64,000 nt of DNA, taken from contig JAGNXB010000004.1 in the NCBI GenBank assembly GCA_017985675.1, positions 1-64,000 on the forward strand, given 5' to 3'. Of the stretch, positions 54,793 to 63,640 are shown in pieces. Made by a program: the position numbers and the translations under genes. Position 1 is the first letter of the stretch; each line of letters begins with the position of its first letter. The notes under the pieces were generated by a model. That model was not told the origin of the DNA, ran no database searches, and saw only the letters and a program-made list of their open reading frames with translations. Origin of the DNA: Saprospiraceae bacterium. GTDB lineage: Bacteria > Bacteroidota > Bacteroidia > Chitinophagales > Saprospiraceae.

Positions 54793-54954
54793 ATGGCAAA
54801 ACCCGTTTTTCGATATAATAGCCGTCGTGAACGCAATCTAAAAGTGCGGCGCAATATTGGATTGATCATCCTATTTGGTGGTTTTTGGGCCTTTCTTTGG
54901 CTGATAATGAAACGGGGTGAGTGGATCGGTTGGTTAAAAACATTTACTTATTAA
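54793..54954 (+). CDS. 53-residue basic single-pass membrane protein
   Basis: Starts MAKPVFRYNSRRERNLKVRR, a strongly basic head (residues 1-20), then one membrane helix (IGLIILFGGFWAFLWLIM, about 22-39), and a short tail with three aromatic residues. The charge pattern places the head in the cytoplasm. It sits 41 bp after the glycosyltransferase gene. No family is recognised; the composition and position make a real gene likely. Confidence 0.6.
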   Translation: MAKPVFRYNSRRERNLKVRRNIGLIILFGGFWAFLWLIMKRGEWIGWLKTFTY

Positions 54955-54974
54955 TATTCTCCCATTTATTTTGA

Positions 54975-56444
54975 TCAAGTACCATATTCACGAATCGTTT
55001 GTTTTTCAAAATGATACCAAAATAGAGCGTATCCGAGCAGACAAAGGCTGGCAACTGCAATTTTAATGATGGTATTTGTCTGATCCAAAAAAAAATCAAA
55101 CCCGATGGCCAGCAGAATGGCCGAACCAAAATAGCCTGCCATCCGCATCAACGGATAAGGAATAGGATAATGTCTTTGTCCCCAGATCAGACTAGCCCAT
55201 ACCATAAAAGCATAACAGATAAGGGTGACCCATGCAGATGCAAAATAGCCGTAGAGTGGTATCATCAGGATATTGCCCAAGATGGTGATGAAAGCCCCAC
55301 CAGCCGCAATCCAGGCACCTGCAAATGTTTTATCTGTCAATTTGTACCAAACGGAAAAATTGTAATACAACCCTAAAAGTAAATTGGCGCAGAGCAATAT
55401 GGGCAGTATACCAAGTCCCTCATGATAACTACTCCCTTCCCGGCCAATGAAAAACTTGAGCCAATCCTTAAATAATAAAATAGCAAGTAATCCTGCTGAA
55501 GCAGCTAAGGTATAATATCGGGTAACCCGGGCGTACATGACCGGCGCATCTTTTTGATCAGCATGCCGGAAGAAAAATGGTTCAGCTGCATATCGAAAGG
55601 CCTGGGTAAATAGTGCAATTATCATGGCCAGCCTGTAATTGGCAGAATAAATGCCAATCTGTGCCCGCACTTCATCGAAGGAACCTGGCAAAAAGTATCG
55701 CAGGAGTTGTCTGTCAAGCATCTCATTCACTACACCCGCCAGAGAGACAAAAATCAAAGGACCGGCATACTGGAGAATAGGCTTGAAGGACATGGAGGCC
55801 TCCTTTCTAAAAAGAAAGCGGATATCGCCAGCCACCAGAGTAAACGTCACGGCAGAACCTAACAAATTAGCTAAAAGCACAAGCGTTAAGCGACTTTCAG
55901 GATACAGCCATGGGGTTTCAGTTTCACTAAAAAATTTGGGTAGAAGCCACAACAATAACACATTAGCAACAATAATATTCGCGATTCCGATTAAACGGAT
56001 CGTTGCGAATCGGATTGGCCGTTGTTCCAATCGCAGTCGGGCCATTGGAAATTCTGTAAAGGCATCCAGAACCAATATGAAAGCAATGATCTGAAAATCG
56101 GCACCATAGGTCGGATATCCCGTCCAATCTGCCAGCCAGGGTGATGCCAGATATAAGATAGCTCCTAGCGAAAGGATATAAAAACAAACCGGGCGAAGGA
56201 TAGCAGCATAAGCTGCAGGTCGCTCGTTTGGATCTTTGCCAAAGCGAAAAAAAGCGGTATCCAACTGCAGGGTAAAAAAAACTTTTAGAAACCCTATCAG
56301 GGCATAGAAGTAGGCAATATCTCCAAATTCGCTATCCAGGAGAACCCACGTATATAAGGGGACCAGTAAAAAGTTGACAAACCGGCCAAGAATACTTGAC
56401 AGACCGTAAATCAGTGTTTCGTTGGCAAGTTTGCGGATAGACAT
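54975..56444 (-). CDS. polysaccharide flippase, Wzx/MOP family
   Basis: A 489-residue membrane protein with about twelve to fourteen helices across its length and the N-terminal LANETLIYGLSSILGRFVNF typical of Bacteroidota polysaccharide transporters. Such proteins flip lipid-linked sugar units across the inner membrane. Possibly acts with the neighbouring glycosyltransferase. Convergent with the small membrane protein gene. Confidence 0.88.
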   Translation of the reverse strand: MSIRKLANETLIYGLSSILGRFVNFLLVPLYTWVLLDSEFGDIAYFYALIGFLKVFFTLQLDTAFFRFGKDPNERPAAYAAILRPVCFYILSLGAILYLASPWLADWTGYPTYGADFQIIAFILVLDAFTEFPMARLRLEQRPIRFATIRLIGIANIIVANVLLLWLLPKFFSETETPWLYPESRLTLVLLANLLGSAVTFTLVAGDIRFLFRKEASMSFKPILQYAGPLIFVSLAGVVNEMLDRQLLRYFLPGSFDEVRAQIGIYSANYRLAMIIALFTQAFRYAAEPFFFRHADQKDAPVMYARVTRYYTLAASAGLLAILLFKDWLKFFIGREGSSYHEGLGILPILLCANLLLGLYYNFSVWYKLTDKTFAGAWIAAGGAFITILGNILMIPLYGYFASAWVTLICYAFMVWASLIWGQRHYPIPYPLMRMAGYFGSAILLAIGFDFFLDQTNTIIKIAVASLCLLGYALFWYHFEKQTIREYGT

Positions 56445-56491
56445 AAAGGACGTATCGCTGCAAGATACATCAAACAGACACCTGAAAAAGT

Positions 56492-58042
56492 TTAAAAGCG
56501 GATCTCATCGTCGTTCTCGTCAAAGAAGACATACTTCGTAATTGGAAATTCACTATTTCCATATATGGGCACCCACTTATAGTGTTTCATAAACCAGGAC
56601 CGCTGTGCTTTTTTCCAATCTTTTTTGAGATAGGCTTCTATAAATGGATGGGTATGTAAGGAAATCTTTGTGTTGGGGCGATTCTGTAATATGAAATTTA
56701 AGTCGCGTTCGATATCTTCAGTTACAAGTACTGTAGCATTTACCGACCCCGTGCCACTACATGTTGGACAAACTTCAGTAGTGTCGATGGTCATCTCCGG
56801 TCTCACCCGCTGACGGGTGATTTGCATTAGACCGAATTTACTTAAAGGAAGGATTGTGTGTTGCGCCCTGTCAGAAGCCATACATTCTTCCATATATAAA
56901 TACAATTGTTTGCGGTGGTCAGCGCTCCGCATATCGATGAAGTCTATTAATATTATCCCGCCAATGTCGCGCAATCGAAGCTGACGGGCTATTTCCTTAG
57001 CGGCTTCCTGATTCACACTGAGTACTGTTGTATCAGAATTAGTCGCTCCGATCTTCGGGCCAGAATTTACATCGACCACATGCATGGCTTCTGTATGTTC
57101 AATCACCAGATAAGCACCGCTTTGCAAGGTATAAGTCTTTCCAAAGGATGCTTTTATCTGACGACTAACACCATAATTTTCAAAAAGAGGACGTGTCCCC
57201 TTGTAATGGTTCAGAATTTTAACCTGTTCGGGAGAGATTGTTTCAAGATAATTTTTGATATGGGCATACATTTCCCGATCGTTTGTTGCAATCCGGTTAA
57301 ACGATCCATTCAATAAATCTCTAAGTATACTGGATGTTTTGTCGAGTTCACTCAACAGTTTTACAGGAGCCTTGGCTTTGTACAACTGACGCTGGATTTG
57401 CTGCCATTTTTCAATCAACCCCGTCATTTCCTCGTGCAGGTCGGCCACTTTTTTACCTTCTGCGGCTGTGCGAACAATAACACCAAAATGTTTGGGCCGA
57501 ATACTTTCTACTAAGGTTGCCAACCGGCGTTTTTCCTCTTGGGTGCTGACTTTTTTGGAGACAGCGACATTGTCTGCAAAAGGCGTAAGGACCATGTATC
57601 GGCCTGGAATGGTAATCTCACACGTTAGGCGCGGACCCTTAGTGGAAATAGGTTCTTTTAGAATCTGGACAAGTAGGTCATCCCGCTTGTTAAGTACCTG
57701 GTCTACCTTGCCGGTTTTGATAATTTCCGGCTCATACTCAAAATTGTCAAGCATCGAGGTATTATGAGCCCCTGAAATGCATTGAACCGTAAATTTACTT
57801 AGCGATCGAAGCTTGGGGCCTAGGTCTGTATAATGAAGAAATGCTTCTTTCTGGTGACCAATATCAACAAAAGCAGCATTTAAACCTGGTGTTAACTTCT
57901 TGACTTGACCCAAGAAAATATCACCAACAGTAAAATTTTCATTGGTTTTCTGGTGGTGCAGCTCCATGAGCCTGCCATCTTCCAGAATGGCTATCTCCAC
58001 ACTCGTGGGAGTGGAGTAGATGATGAGTTCCTTTTCCACCAT
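56492..58042 (-). CDS. rng: ribonuclease E/G family protein
   Basis: Endoribonuclease for mRNA decay and rRNA maturation. From the ATG at 58042 it has 516 residues: an S1-like domain (about 30-115; GDIFLGQVKKLTPGLNAAFVD), the catalytic core with conserved Asp in HVVDVNSG and IILIDFIDM, and the zinc-link CPTCSGTG near 425. There is no degradosome scaffold, so RNase G-like. The frame extends seven codons upstream into a hairpin, but MVEKELIIYST is the natural start. It follows the AURKAIP1-like gene after 291 bp. Confidence 0.93.
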   Translation of the reverse strand: MVEKELIIYSTPTSVEIAILEDGRLMELHHQKTNENFTVGDIFLGQVKKLTPGLNAAFVDIGHQKEAFLHYTDLGPKLRSLSKFTVQCISGAHNTSMLDNFEYEPEIIKTGKVDQVLNKRDDLLVQILKEPISTKGPRLTCEITIPGRYMVLTPFADNVAVSKKVSTQEEKRRLATLVESIRPKHFGVIVRTAAEGKKVADLHEEMTGLIEKWQQIQRQLYKAKAPVKLLSELDKTSSILRDLLNGSFNRIATNDREMYAHIKNYLETISPEQVKILNHYKGTRPLFENYGVSRQIKASFGKTYTLQSGAYLVIEHTEAMHVVDVNSGPKIGATNSDTTVLSVNQEAAKEIARQLRLRDIGGIILIDFIDMRSADHRKQLYLYMEECMASDRAQHTILPLSKFGLMQITRQRVRPEMTIDTTEVCPTCSGTGSVNATVLVTEDIERDLNFILQNRPNTKISLHTHPFIEAYLKKDWKKAQRSWFMKHYKWVPIYGNSEFPITKYVFFDENDDEIRF

Positions 58043-58333
58043 GAATAACGGTGCTAGGGGCACCTGATTACACTAACAGGTGCGCCTTAGACATGCGAAC
58101 TCAAGGACGGGTAGCACAAGAGGCAGTTAGCCTTAGCAACTGGAGCAAAGTGTCCTATTTGAACAAGACAACGTTCTCAACGGAGGGCATATCGACATGT
58201 AGAGGTACAGAATGATCTGTAGATCCAATGAGGACTGCTTCAGGCTGCATGGCAACGAAACCTTTGAAAAAAGAGCCGTATCAGTTCCTGTGTATAAGGC
58301 GCAAAGCGCGACCAGGTACCGGGTTACGAATTC
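58043..58333 (-). other. long leader of rng with stem-loops
   Basis: About 290 bp with no gene. A stem GCACCTG (58060-58066) with CAGGTGC (58077-58083) lies 18 bp before the rng ATG on the minus strand. A smaller ACAGA/TCTGT stem lies near 58210-58223. RNase E and G are known in other bacteria to regulate their own mRNA through 5' structure, so this may be a feedback leader. That is inference. I find no tRNA or known RNA family here. Confidence 0.35.
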
Positions 58334-58426
58334 TTATTTCTTTTTCTTGTGCCGGTTTTTGCGCAGTCGCTTCTTCCGCTTATGGGTGGCAATTTTATGC
58401 CGTTTTCTTTTTTTACCGCAAGGCAT
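58334..58426 (-). CDS. 30-residue AURKAIP1/COX24-type basic protein
   Basis: Complete ORF: MPCGKKRKRHKIATHKRKKR then LRKNRHKKKK. More than half the residues are Lys, Arg or His. The KRKRHKIATHKRKKRLRKNRHK pattern (given in parts) matches the COX24_C/AURKAIP1 domain, known from mitochondrial ribosomal protein mS38 and annotated as tiny proteins in Bacteroidota. A role in the ribosome is therefore likely. It is 28 bp after the TPR gene and precedes rng. Too short for most gene finders. Confidence 0.8.
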   Translation of the reverse strand: MPCGKKRKRHKIATHKRKKRLRKNRHKKKK

Positions 58427-58454
58427 TCTTACGAAATTTTATCTGGTTTCAAAA

Positions 58455-59228
58455 TTAAATCGAATCACATTTCTGCTGAGCTATCTCAGCTTGAGGCAGA
58501 TTACCTGCCATTTCTGATGCCTGGGCCAAGAGACACCAGGTTTCCCTGTGGGTCGGCCTCAGCTCAGATGCTTTGGTCAAACGATCTACTGCCTTTTCCG
58601 CTTGTCCAGTTTGAATAGCCAAACGGCCGAGGTGGAAAAGAACAGACGGATCGTCTGGATATTGTTTGTTCAAATCAACCAACATTAAAATCCCCTGCAT
58701 AGGGTTTTCTGCTGCGGGTTGTTCTGTATATAACAGCGCCAGATTAATCCGGTGCTGAGTATCATCCGGAGCCAATGAAATCGCTTTCTCAAATGCGATT
58801 ACGCCATTTTCAGCACAGTATCCACGGATTTTTTCATCTCTGGAACCTGATAGGGCTAAAGCAAATGTTGTTCCCGCGATAGACCATGCGTCAGCTGTAC
58901 CTTCCAGGGCCGCAACTTCCGCTGCGTAGTGACCGGATATTGCGCCCTGACCAAGCGCATACCAGGCTGATGAAAGAGATTTTAGAACCTCAGCGTCCGG
59001 TTTTTCCGGGTCAAGTTGTTTTTCCAACCCAACAATCCGATTGGCTTCAGGACCCGAAATTTTTGCCCGGGCATCAGCCAACAAGGATTCAATGGTTGTG
59101 GTTGTTGCAACAACAATCCGAGAATCTTCTACTTTTTGAAAGCTAATAGGCTTGGTCCTGAAGCCTACATATAGTAAGACTATAATGACCAGACTACCTG
59201 CCACAGCGATCCACTGTGCTTTACCCAT
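58455..59228 (-). CDS. membrane-anchored TPR protein
   Basis: A 257-residue protein with an N-terminal membrane helix (about 5-23) and three or four TPR units from residue 90 onward (VLFHLGRLAIQTGQAEKAVDR near 205). The ATG overlaps the HU stop by one base (TAATG), so the two are translationally coupled. Function unknown; position between HU and rng may reflect shared expression only. Confidence 0.82.
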   Translation of the reverse strand: MGKAQWIAVAGSLVIIVLLYVGFRTKPISFQKVEDSRIVVATTTTIESLLADARAKISGPEANRIVGLEKQLDPEKPDAEVLKSLSSAWYALGQGAISGHYAAEVAALEGTADAWSIAGTTFALALSGSRDEKIRGYCAENGVIAFEKAISLAPDDTQHRINLALLYTEQPAAENPMQGILMLVDLNKQYPDDPSVLFHLGRLAIQTGQAEKAVDRLTKASELRPTHRETWCLLAQASEMAGNLPQAEIAQQKCDSI

Positions 59229-59539
59229 TAATCTTCGAATTCATCATCAGGCAACTCGGTAACATTACCTTTTACCTGCTCAACAAAGACCTTGGCTGGT
59301 TTGAAAGACGGAATAAAATGTTCCGGAATCTCAATGGCCATGTTTTTCTTGATGTGACGGCCAATCTTTTTTGCCCGTTTTTTGATAACGAAGGAGCCAA
59401 AGCCCCTGATATAAACGTTCTCCCCTTCGGAAAGTGAAGACTTTACCTCTTTGAAGAAGGTCTCTAAAGCGACGAGGACGTCAACCTTCGGAACACCAGT
59501 TTTATCAGCGATGGCGTTTACCAAATCTGCCTTTCTCAT
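59228..59539 (-). CDS. HU-family DNA-binding protein
   Basis: A 103-residue nucleoid protein: MRKADLVNAIADKTGVPK, then the arm region YIRGFGSFVIKKRAKKIGR and PEHFIPSFKPAK. These are the HU/IHF marks; the usual GRNP is replaced by GRHIKKN. Longer than E. coli HU (90) by an acidic tail. The order HU-rng is common in Bacteroidota, here with two small genes inserted. Upstream, a TGCCC/GGGCA stem (59575-59588) lies in its leader. Confidence 0.92.
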   Translation of the reverse strand: MRKADLVNAIADKTGVPKVDVLVALETFFKEVKSSLSEGENVYIRGFGSFVIKKRAKKIGRHIKKNMAIEIPEHFIPSFKPAKVFVEQVKGNVTELPDDEFED

Positions 59540-59685
59540 TATAGCGCTGGTTTAGAATTAGTTACGAAAGAAAATGCCCTTACGGGCAAAAGCGGATGCA
59601 AAGATCGCAATTCTTTTCATTCTTTGAAAGGGGTTTGTTAAATTTCTTTAGTTCAATCCTTGGATTTCAAGCAAATGTGAATGGC

Positions 59686-59693
59686 TATCTTTG
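59686..59693 (+). promoter_or_regulatory. TATCTTTG -7 box for yicC-gmk
   Basis: Exact consensus. The ATGs are at 59705 and 59711, so the leader would be about 5-14 nt. Confidence 0.65.
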
Positions 59694-59704
59694 CACCTCA
59701 AGCG

Positions 59705-60589
59705 ATGAATATGCTCCATTCCATGACTGCTTACGGCCGGGGAACAGCTACTTCAGGTACTTTAAAAGCCGAAGTGGAGATCCGATCCGTTAATAGCAAA
59801 TTTTTTGATCTGCGATTAAAATATCCCTCTGCCTATAAGGATCGGGAAATGGATCTTCGTCAGATACTGGCTAATGGTATAGAACGAGGTAAAGCAGATG
59901 TGGTCATATCACTTTCCGGTTCGGAGAATGCGCAAGATGCACCCGCCATTGACCCTGTACTCTTCAGAAAGTATACCCGGGAGATTCAGGCGCTATCTTC
60001 TGAACTGGGCCTCCCGACGGGCGATATTGTACTTCAAGTATTGCGTATCCCTCAGGTCGTGGCTTTAACTGAAGTGCACCTCACCCCGGAAGAATGGGAT
60101 CTGACAACAGAAGCAATTCGGGATGCAATGGAACGATTTAATCAATTTCGAAGAGATGAAGGTGCAGCACTAGCTCAGGACCTCAGTCAGCGCATTCAAC
60201 ATATAATATCGCTCATCGATGAGGTGACACCAATGGAAAATGAGCGCATTACCAAAACGAGAACACGTATTCGCCAAAATCTAGCAGACTTCATATCCAA
60301 CGAAAATGTAGATGAAAGTCGATTTGAGCAGGAGATGCTTTTTTATATGGAGAAAATGGATATCACAGAGGAAAAAGTCAGACTTGCACAACACTGCCAA
60401 TATTTCCTTCAGGAAATTAGTGCAAATGATAAGGAAAAAGGCCGAAAACTTGGCTTTATTACGCAGGAAATGGGCCGCGAGATCAACACGCTGGGTGCAA
60501 AAGCTTACGATACCGGCATTCAGCAGATCGTCATTCTGATGAAAAATGAACTTGAGAAAGTTAAGGAACAATTGGCAAACATCTTATGA
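59705..60589 (+). CDS. yicC: YicC-family endoribonuclease
   Basis: YicC family proteins are RNA endonucleases of the YicC/YloC type. The 294 residues start MNMLHSMTAYGRG and contain VNSKFFDLRLKYPSAYKDRE near 33 and the C-terminal DUF1732 domain ending KLGFITQEMGREINTLGAKA. Either ATG (59705 or 59711) is possible; the family usually begins at M(L/I)xSMTGYG. Its stop overlaps the gmk ATG by 4 bp (ATGA). The yicC-gmk pair is conserved. Confidence 0.92.
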   Translation: MNMLHSMTAYGRGTATSGTLKAEVEIRSVNSKFFDLRLKYPSAYKDREMDLRQILANGIERGKADVVISLSGSENAQDAPAIDPVLFRKYTREIQALSSELGLPTGDIVLQVLRIPQVVALTEVHLTPEEWDLTTEAIRDAMERFNQFRRDEGAALAQDLSQRIQHIISLIDEVTPMENERITKTRTRIRQNLADFISNENVDESRFEQEMLFYMEKMDITEEKVRLAQHCQYFLQEISANDKEKGRKLGFITQEMGREINTLGAKAYDTGIQQIVILMKNELEKVKEQLANIL

Positions 60590-61188
60590 ACAATCCGGGG
60601 AAATTACTTATTGTAACTGCGCCTTCGGGTTCAGGCAAAACCACCATTGTCCGGCATTTGCTGCAAACCTTTCCCGACCTGCGGTTTTCTATTTCCGCTA
60701 CCAATAGACCGCGGCGATCCACCGAGTTTAATGGAAGGGATTATTATTTTCTCTCCACAGAGCGTTTTCGCGAATTGATTAATTCGGGTGCTTTTTTGGA
60801 ATGGGAAGAGGTGTACCAAGGGCAGTACTACGGTAGTCTGCGAAGTGAAGTGGACCGTATTCGCTCTGAAGGGCTTGCTGTTATTTTCGATATTGACGTA
60901 CAAGGAGCAGTTAATTTAAAAAAGACTTACGGCGAAAAAGCACTCGCTCTTTTTATACGCCCCCCTTCGTTGGAAATTCTTATACAACGCCTTCGCAATC
61001 GCCAAACAGAGGATGAAGCCAGTCTGGAAAAACGCATAGCCCGAGTCACTCAAGAACTGACCTTTGAATCAAGTTTTGACCTTACAATTGTAAACGATAA
61101 GCTCTCGGTCGCTCTACAGGAATCGGAGAATATCACTCGCGATTTTCTCCAGTTGGACACATCCATAACGCCTGCTTTAAAATCTTAA
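60586..61188 (+). CDS. gmk: guanylate kinase
   Basis: Phosphorylates GMP to GDP. The 200 residues carry the P-loop TAPSGSGKTTI at 10-20, the GMP-binding SISATNRPRRSTEFNGRDY near 37 and FDIDVQGA near 99. Length is normal. Coupled to yicC by start-stop overlap. Confidence 0.95.
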   Translation: MNNPGKLLIVTAPSGSGKTTIVRHLLQTFPDLRFSISATNRPRRSTEFNGRDYYFLSTERFRELINSGAFLEWEEVYQGQYYGSLRSEVDRIRSEGLAVIFDIDVQGAVNLKKTYGEKALALFIRPPSLEILIQRLRNRQTEDEASLEKRIARVTQELTFESSFDLTIVNDKLSVALQESENITRDFLQLDTSITPALKS

Positions 61189-61209
61189 TTAAAGCATTGA
61201 TATCTCCCA

Positions 61210-62280
61210 ATGGCCAAGCGCAAAAAACATCATCGCTCTTTAAAAACCGGATTACCTCCCGGTACATTGGTCTATGTGGGCAACCGCGAAGAAGAAAAAC
61301 CTGAGTTGTCGGTTATCCAGTTTAATGGGGAAGATTTACACGAATTCACTATTACGCATTGGGATGATTTGCCTGAACTTGATGCGGAAAAGCACGTCCT
61401 ATGGATCAATGTGACCGGGCTGCATGATGTGGAAGCTATCCAGCAAATTGGTAATCACTTCGGGATTCATAGTCTCATACTGGAAGACATAGTAAATACG
61501 GAGCAGCGACCCAAGGTGGAGATCTATGCTGACCATATATTCCTGACCCTCAAAATGGTGATGAATTTTCCGGAAAATTCCTCTAGCCTTGATGTTGAAC
61601 AAGTCAGTTTTTTGATGGGGCCTTCATGGCTAATCAGTTTTCAGGAGGAACCAGGAGATGTCTTTGACCAGGTTCGGGAGCGACTGCAAAGGCCAATATC
61701 ACGTATTCGGCAGCATAAAGAGGACTACTTGCTATATAGTCTTACAGATCTTGTAGTAGACCGATACCTCCAACTGCTGGAGGATATGGGTGATGATCTG
61801 GAGCAAATCGAAGATCAAATCCTATCCGGACATGAAAAAGAGGCGCTTCATCGGCTGCAAATGCGCAAACGGCAATTGCACCAGCTACGTCGTGCTGTGG
61901 TGCCATTGCGGGAAGCAATCGGAGAACTATATAGGGAGGAAAATGCATTGATTTCACCCTTTACCCAACGTTATTTGAGTGACCTTCATGACCATCTCAT
62001 CCAAGTACATGATCTCATGGAAAGCCTGAGAGAATTATGTGTCGAATTGCGTGAAACCCACTTATCTATGTTAAGCAACCGTGCCAATGAAGTGATGAAA
62101 GTTTTAACTATAATAGCTACTATCTTCATCCCACTCACGTTTATTGTTGGCATTTATGGGATGAACTTCAGGTTTATGCCTGAAATTGAATGGCGTTATG
62201 GGTATTTGATGGTGTGGATCATTATGTTGACATCCACTTATTTTATGCTTCGTTATTTTCGCAAAAAAAAGTGGTTCTAA
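61210..62280 (+). CDS. corA: CorA-type magnesium/cobalt transporter
   Basis: Pentameric channel for divalent cations. The 356 residues have a large cytoplasmic alpha/beta and helical domain (1-290) and two C-terminal membrane helices (about 296-318 and 331-350) with the signature YGMNF between them (near 318) and a basic end. 21 bp after gmk, so perhaps in the same transcript. Confidence 0.94.
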   Translation: MAKRKKHHRSLKTGLPPGTLVYVGNREEEKPELSVIQFNGEDLHEFTITHWDDLPELDAEKHVLWINVTGLHDVEAIQQIGNHFGIHSLILEDIVNTEQRPKVEIYADHIFLTLKMVMNFPENSSSLDVEQVSFLMGPSWLISFQEEPGDVFDQVRERLQRPISRIRQHKEDYLLYSLTDLVVDRYLQLLEDMGDDLEQIEDQILSGHEKEALHRLQMRKRQLHQLRRAVVPLREAIGELYREENALISPFTQRYLSDLHDHLIQVHDLMESLRELCVELRETHLSMLSNRANEVMKVLTIIATIFIPLTFIVGIYGMNFRFMPEIEWRYGYLMVWIIMLTSTYFMLRYFRKKKWF

Positions 62281-62436
62281 CCCTGCGTAATTATATAGGT
62301 TCTTGTTGCGTTTAATGGTTGAATTTCTCCTTCAGGATGGTTATTTCACAATTTCATGCAAATAAAAGCCTTATTAAGCCTTAAAAATTTGACTTTCTCA
62401 TCCTGAGTGGTCATTTTTGAACTTTAATACAAGGAT

Positions 62437-62823
62437 ATGGAGACGTTAGTTACAGCAGGCATTAGAGTAAATGTGGAAACGTTTTACCAGGAGAAGCACA
62501 GCAGCCCTGAAGATGAACGATATGTTCATGCTTATCGCGTCACTATCCGGAATGAAGGCAATGAAGCGGTTCAACTCCTTCGTCGCCATTGGTATATTCG
62601 GGAATCCAATTCAGTGCTCCGTGAAGTAGAAGGTGAGGGTGTCATTGGCCAACAACCTATCCTTGAGCCGGGAGCATCACATGAATATGTGTCCTGGACG
62701 CACTTATTGACTGATATTGGCAAGATGTATGGGTATTATACCCTTCAGCGGCTAAGGGATGGTGAGAACTTTGAAGTAAAAATACCGGAATTTACGCTGA
62801 CCGCTCCGCTGCGGTTTAATTGA
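62437..62823 (+). CDS. apaG: ApaG-family protein
   Basis: A 128-residue protein of the ApaG/DUF525 fold (immunoglobulin-like, fibronectin III type). It contains VHAYRVTIRNEGNEAVQLLRRHW and EGVIGQQPILEPGASHEYVS, both family marks. The role is unclear; linked to Co/Mg efflux in Salmonella by genetics. Position beside corA agrees with that. Confidence 0.93.
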   Translation: METLVTAGIRVNVETFYQEKHSSPEDERYVHAYRVTIRNEGNEAVQLLRRHWYIRESNSVLREVEGEGVIGQQPILEPGASHEYVSWTHLLTDIGKMYGYYTLQRLRDGENFEVKIPEFTLTAPLRFN

Positions 62824-62850
62824 TTTATTAGTTCAGTACTTTTTCTATTG

Positions 62851-63600
62851 TTACAATGCTTTTTCAAAATAGTGTAACTGGACATCATTTCCATCAAAAA
62901 CGGCATAGGAATTATAACCTAACCAATCGCCCAAATTGATATACCGGGATCTCCCATTGGTCAGTGTATAATCCAGCGGAAGATGGCGATGACCAAAAAT
63001 AAAATAGTCGATAGGTTGCTTCGTGATTTCCTCTTCACAAAACTGGACTAACCACTCTTTGTCTAGGCCTAAAAATTGGGCTTCTTCACCAGCGGCAGCC
63101 CGGCTTTTACCAGAGAAAAAACGCATCAACCGTATACCAAGATTGGGATGAATCCGCGCAAATAACCACTGGCAAAACGGATGAGCCAATACCTTTTTAA
63201 GCATTTTATAACCCTGATCACCCGGACCAAGTCCATCGCCGTGCCCAATATAAAATCGCTTGCCACCAATGTCGTGGATGACCGGTGCCCTTAGAACGGG
63301 AATGCTTAGCTCCTCTTCGAAATAGCCAAACATCCACATGTCATGGTTACCCGTAAAAAAGTAAACTGGCAAGCCACGATCACGCAGCTCCGCCAGTTTC
63401 CCAAACAATCGCAAATAGCCTTTCGGGACGACAGTCCCGTATTCAAACCAATAATCGAACAAGTCACCCACCAGATAAATCCGTTCTGCCTCTGGTGCAA
63501 TCAGGTCAAGCCAACGTACTATCGCACGCTCACGCTCCCTACTGCTTGTCATTCCATCGATTCCTAAATGGAAATCGGAAGCAAAAAAGACTTTCTTCAT
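62851..63600 (-). CDS. lpxH: UDP-2,3-diacylglucosamine diphosphatase
   Basis: Cleaves UDP-2,3-diacylglucosamine to lipid X in lipid A synthesis. The 249 residues form a calcineurin-like metallophosphatase with FASDFHLG (D9, H11), GDLFDYWFEYG, GNHDMW, IGHGD and FGHRHLP, so all metal ligands are in place. Length fits LpxH rather than LpxI or LpxG. Convergent with apaG. Confidence 0.9.
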   Translation of the reverse strand: MKKVFFASDFHLGIDGMTSSRERERAIVRWLDLIAPEAERIYLVGDLFDYWFEYGTVVPKGYLRLFGKLAELRDRGLPVYFFTGNHDMWMFGYFEEELSIPVLRAPVIHDIGGKRFYIGHGDGLGPGDQGYKMLKKVLAHPFCQWLFARIHPNLGIRLMRFFSGKSRAAAGEEAQFLGLDKEWLVQFCEEEITKQPIDYFIFGHRHLPLDYTLTNGRSRYINLGDWLGYNSYAVFDGNDVQLHYFEKAL

Positions 63601-63640
63601 TTTAGACCATCAAATATAAAGCACCTGGAAAAAAGACAAA

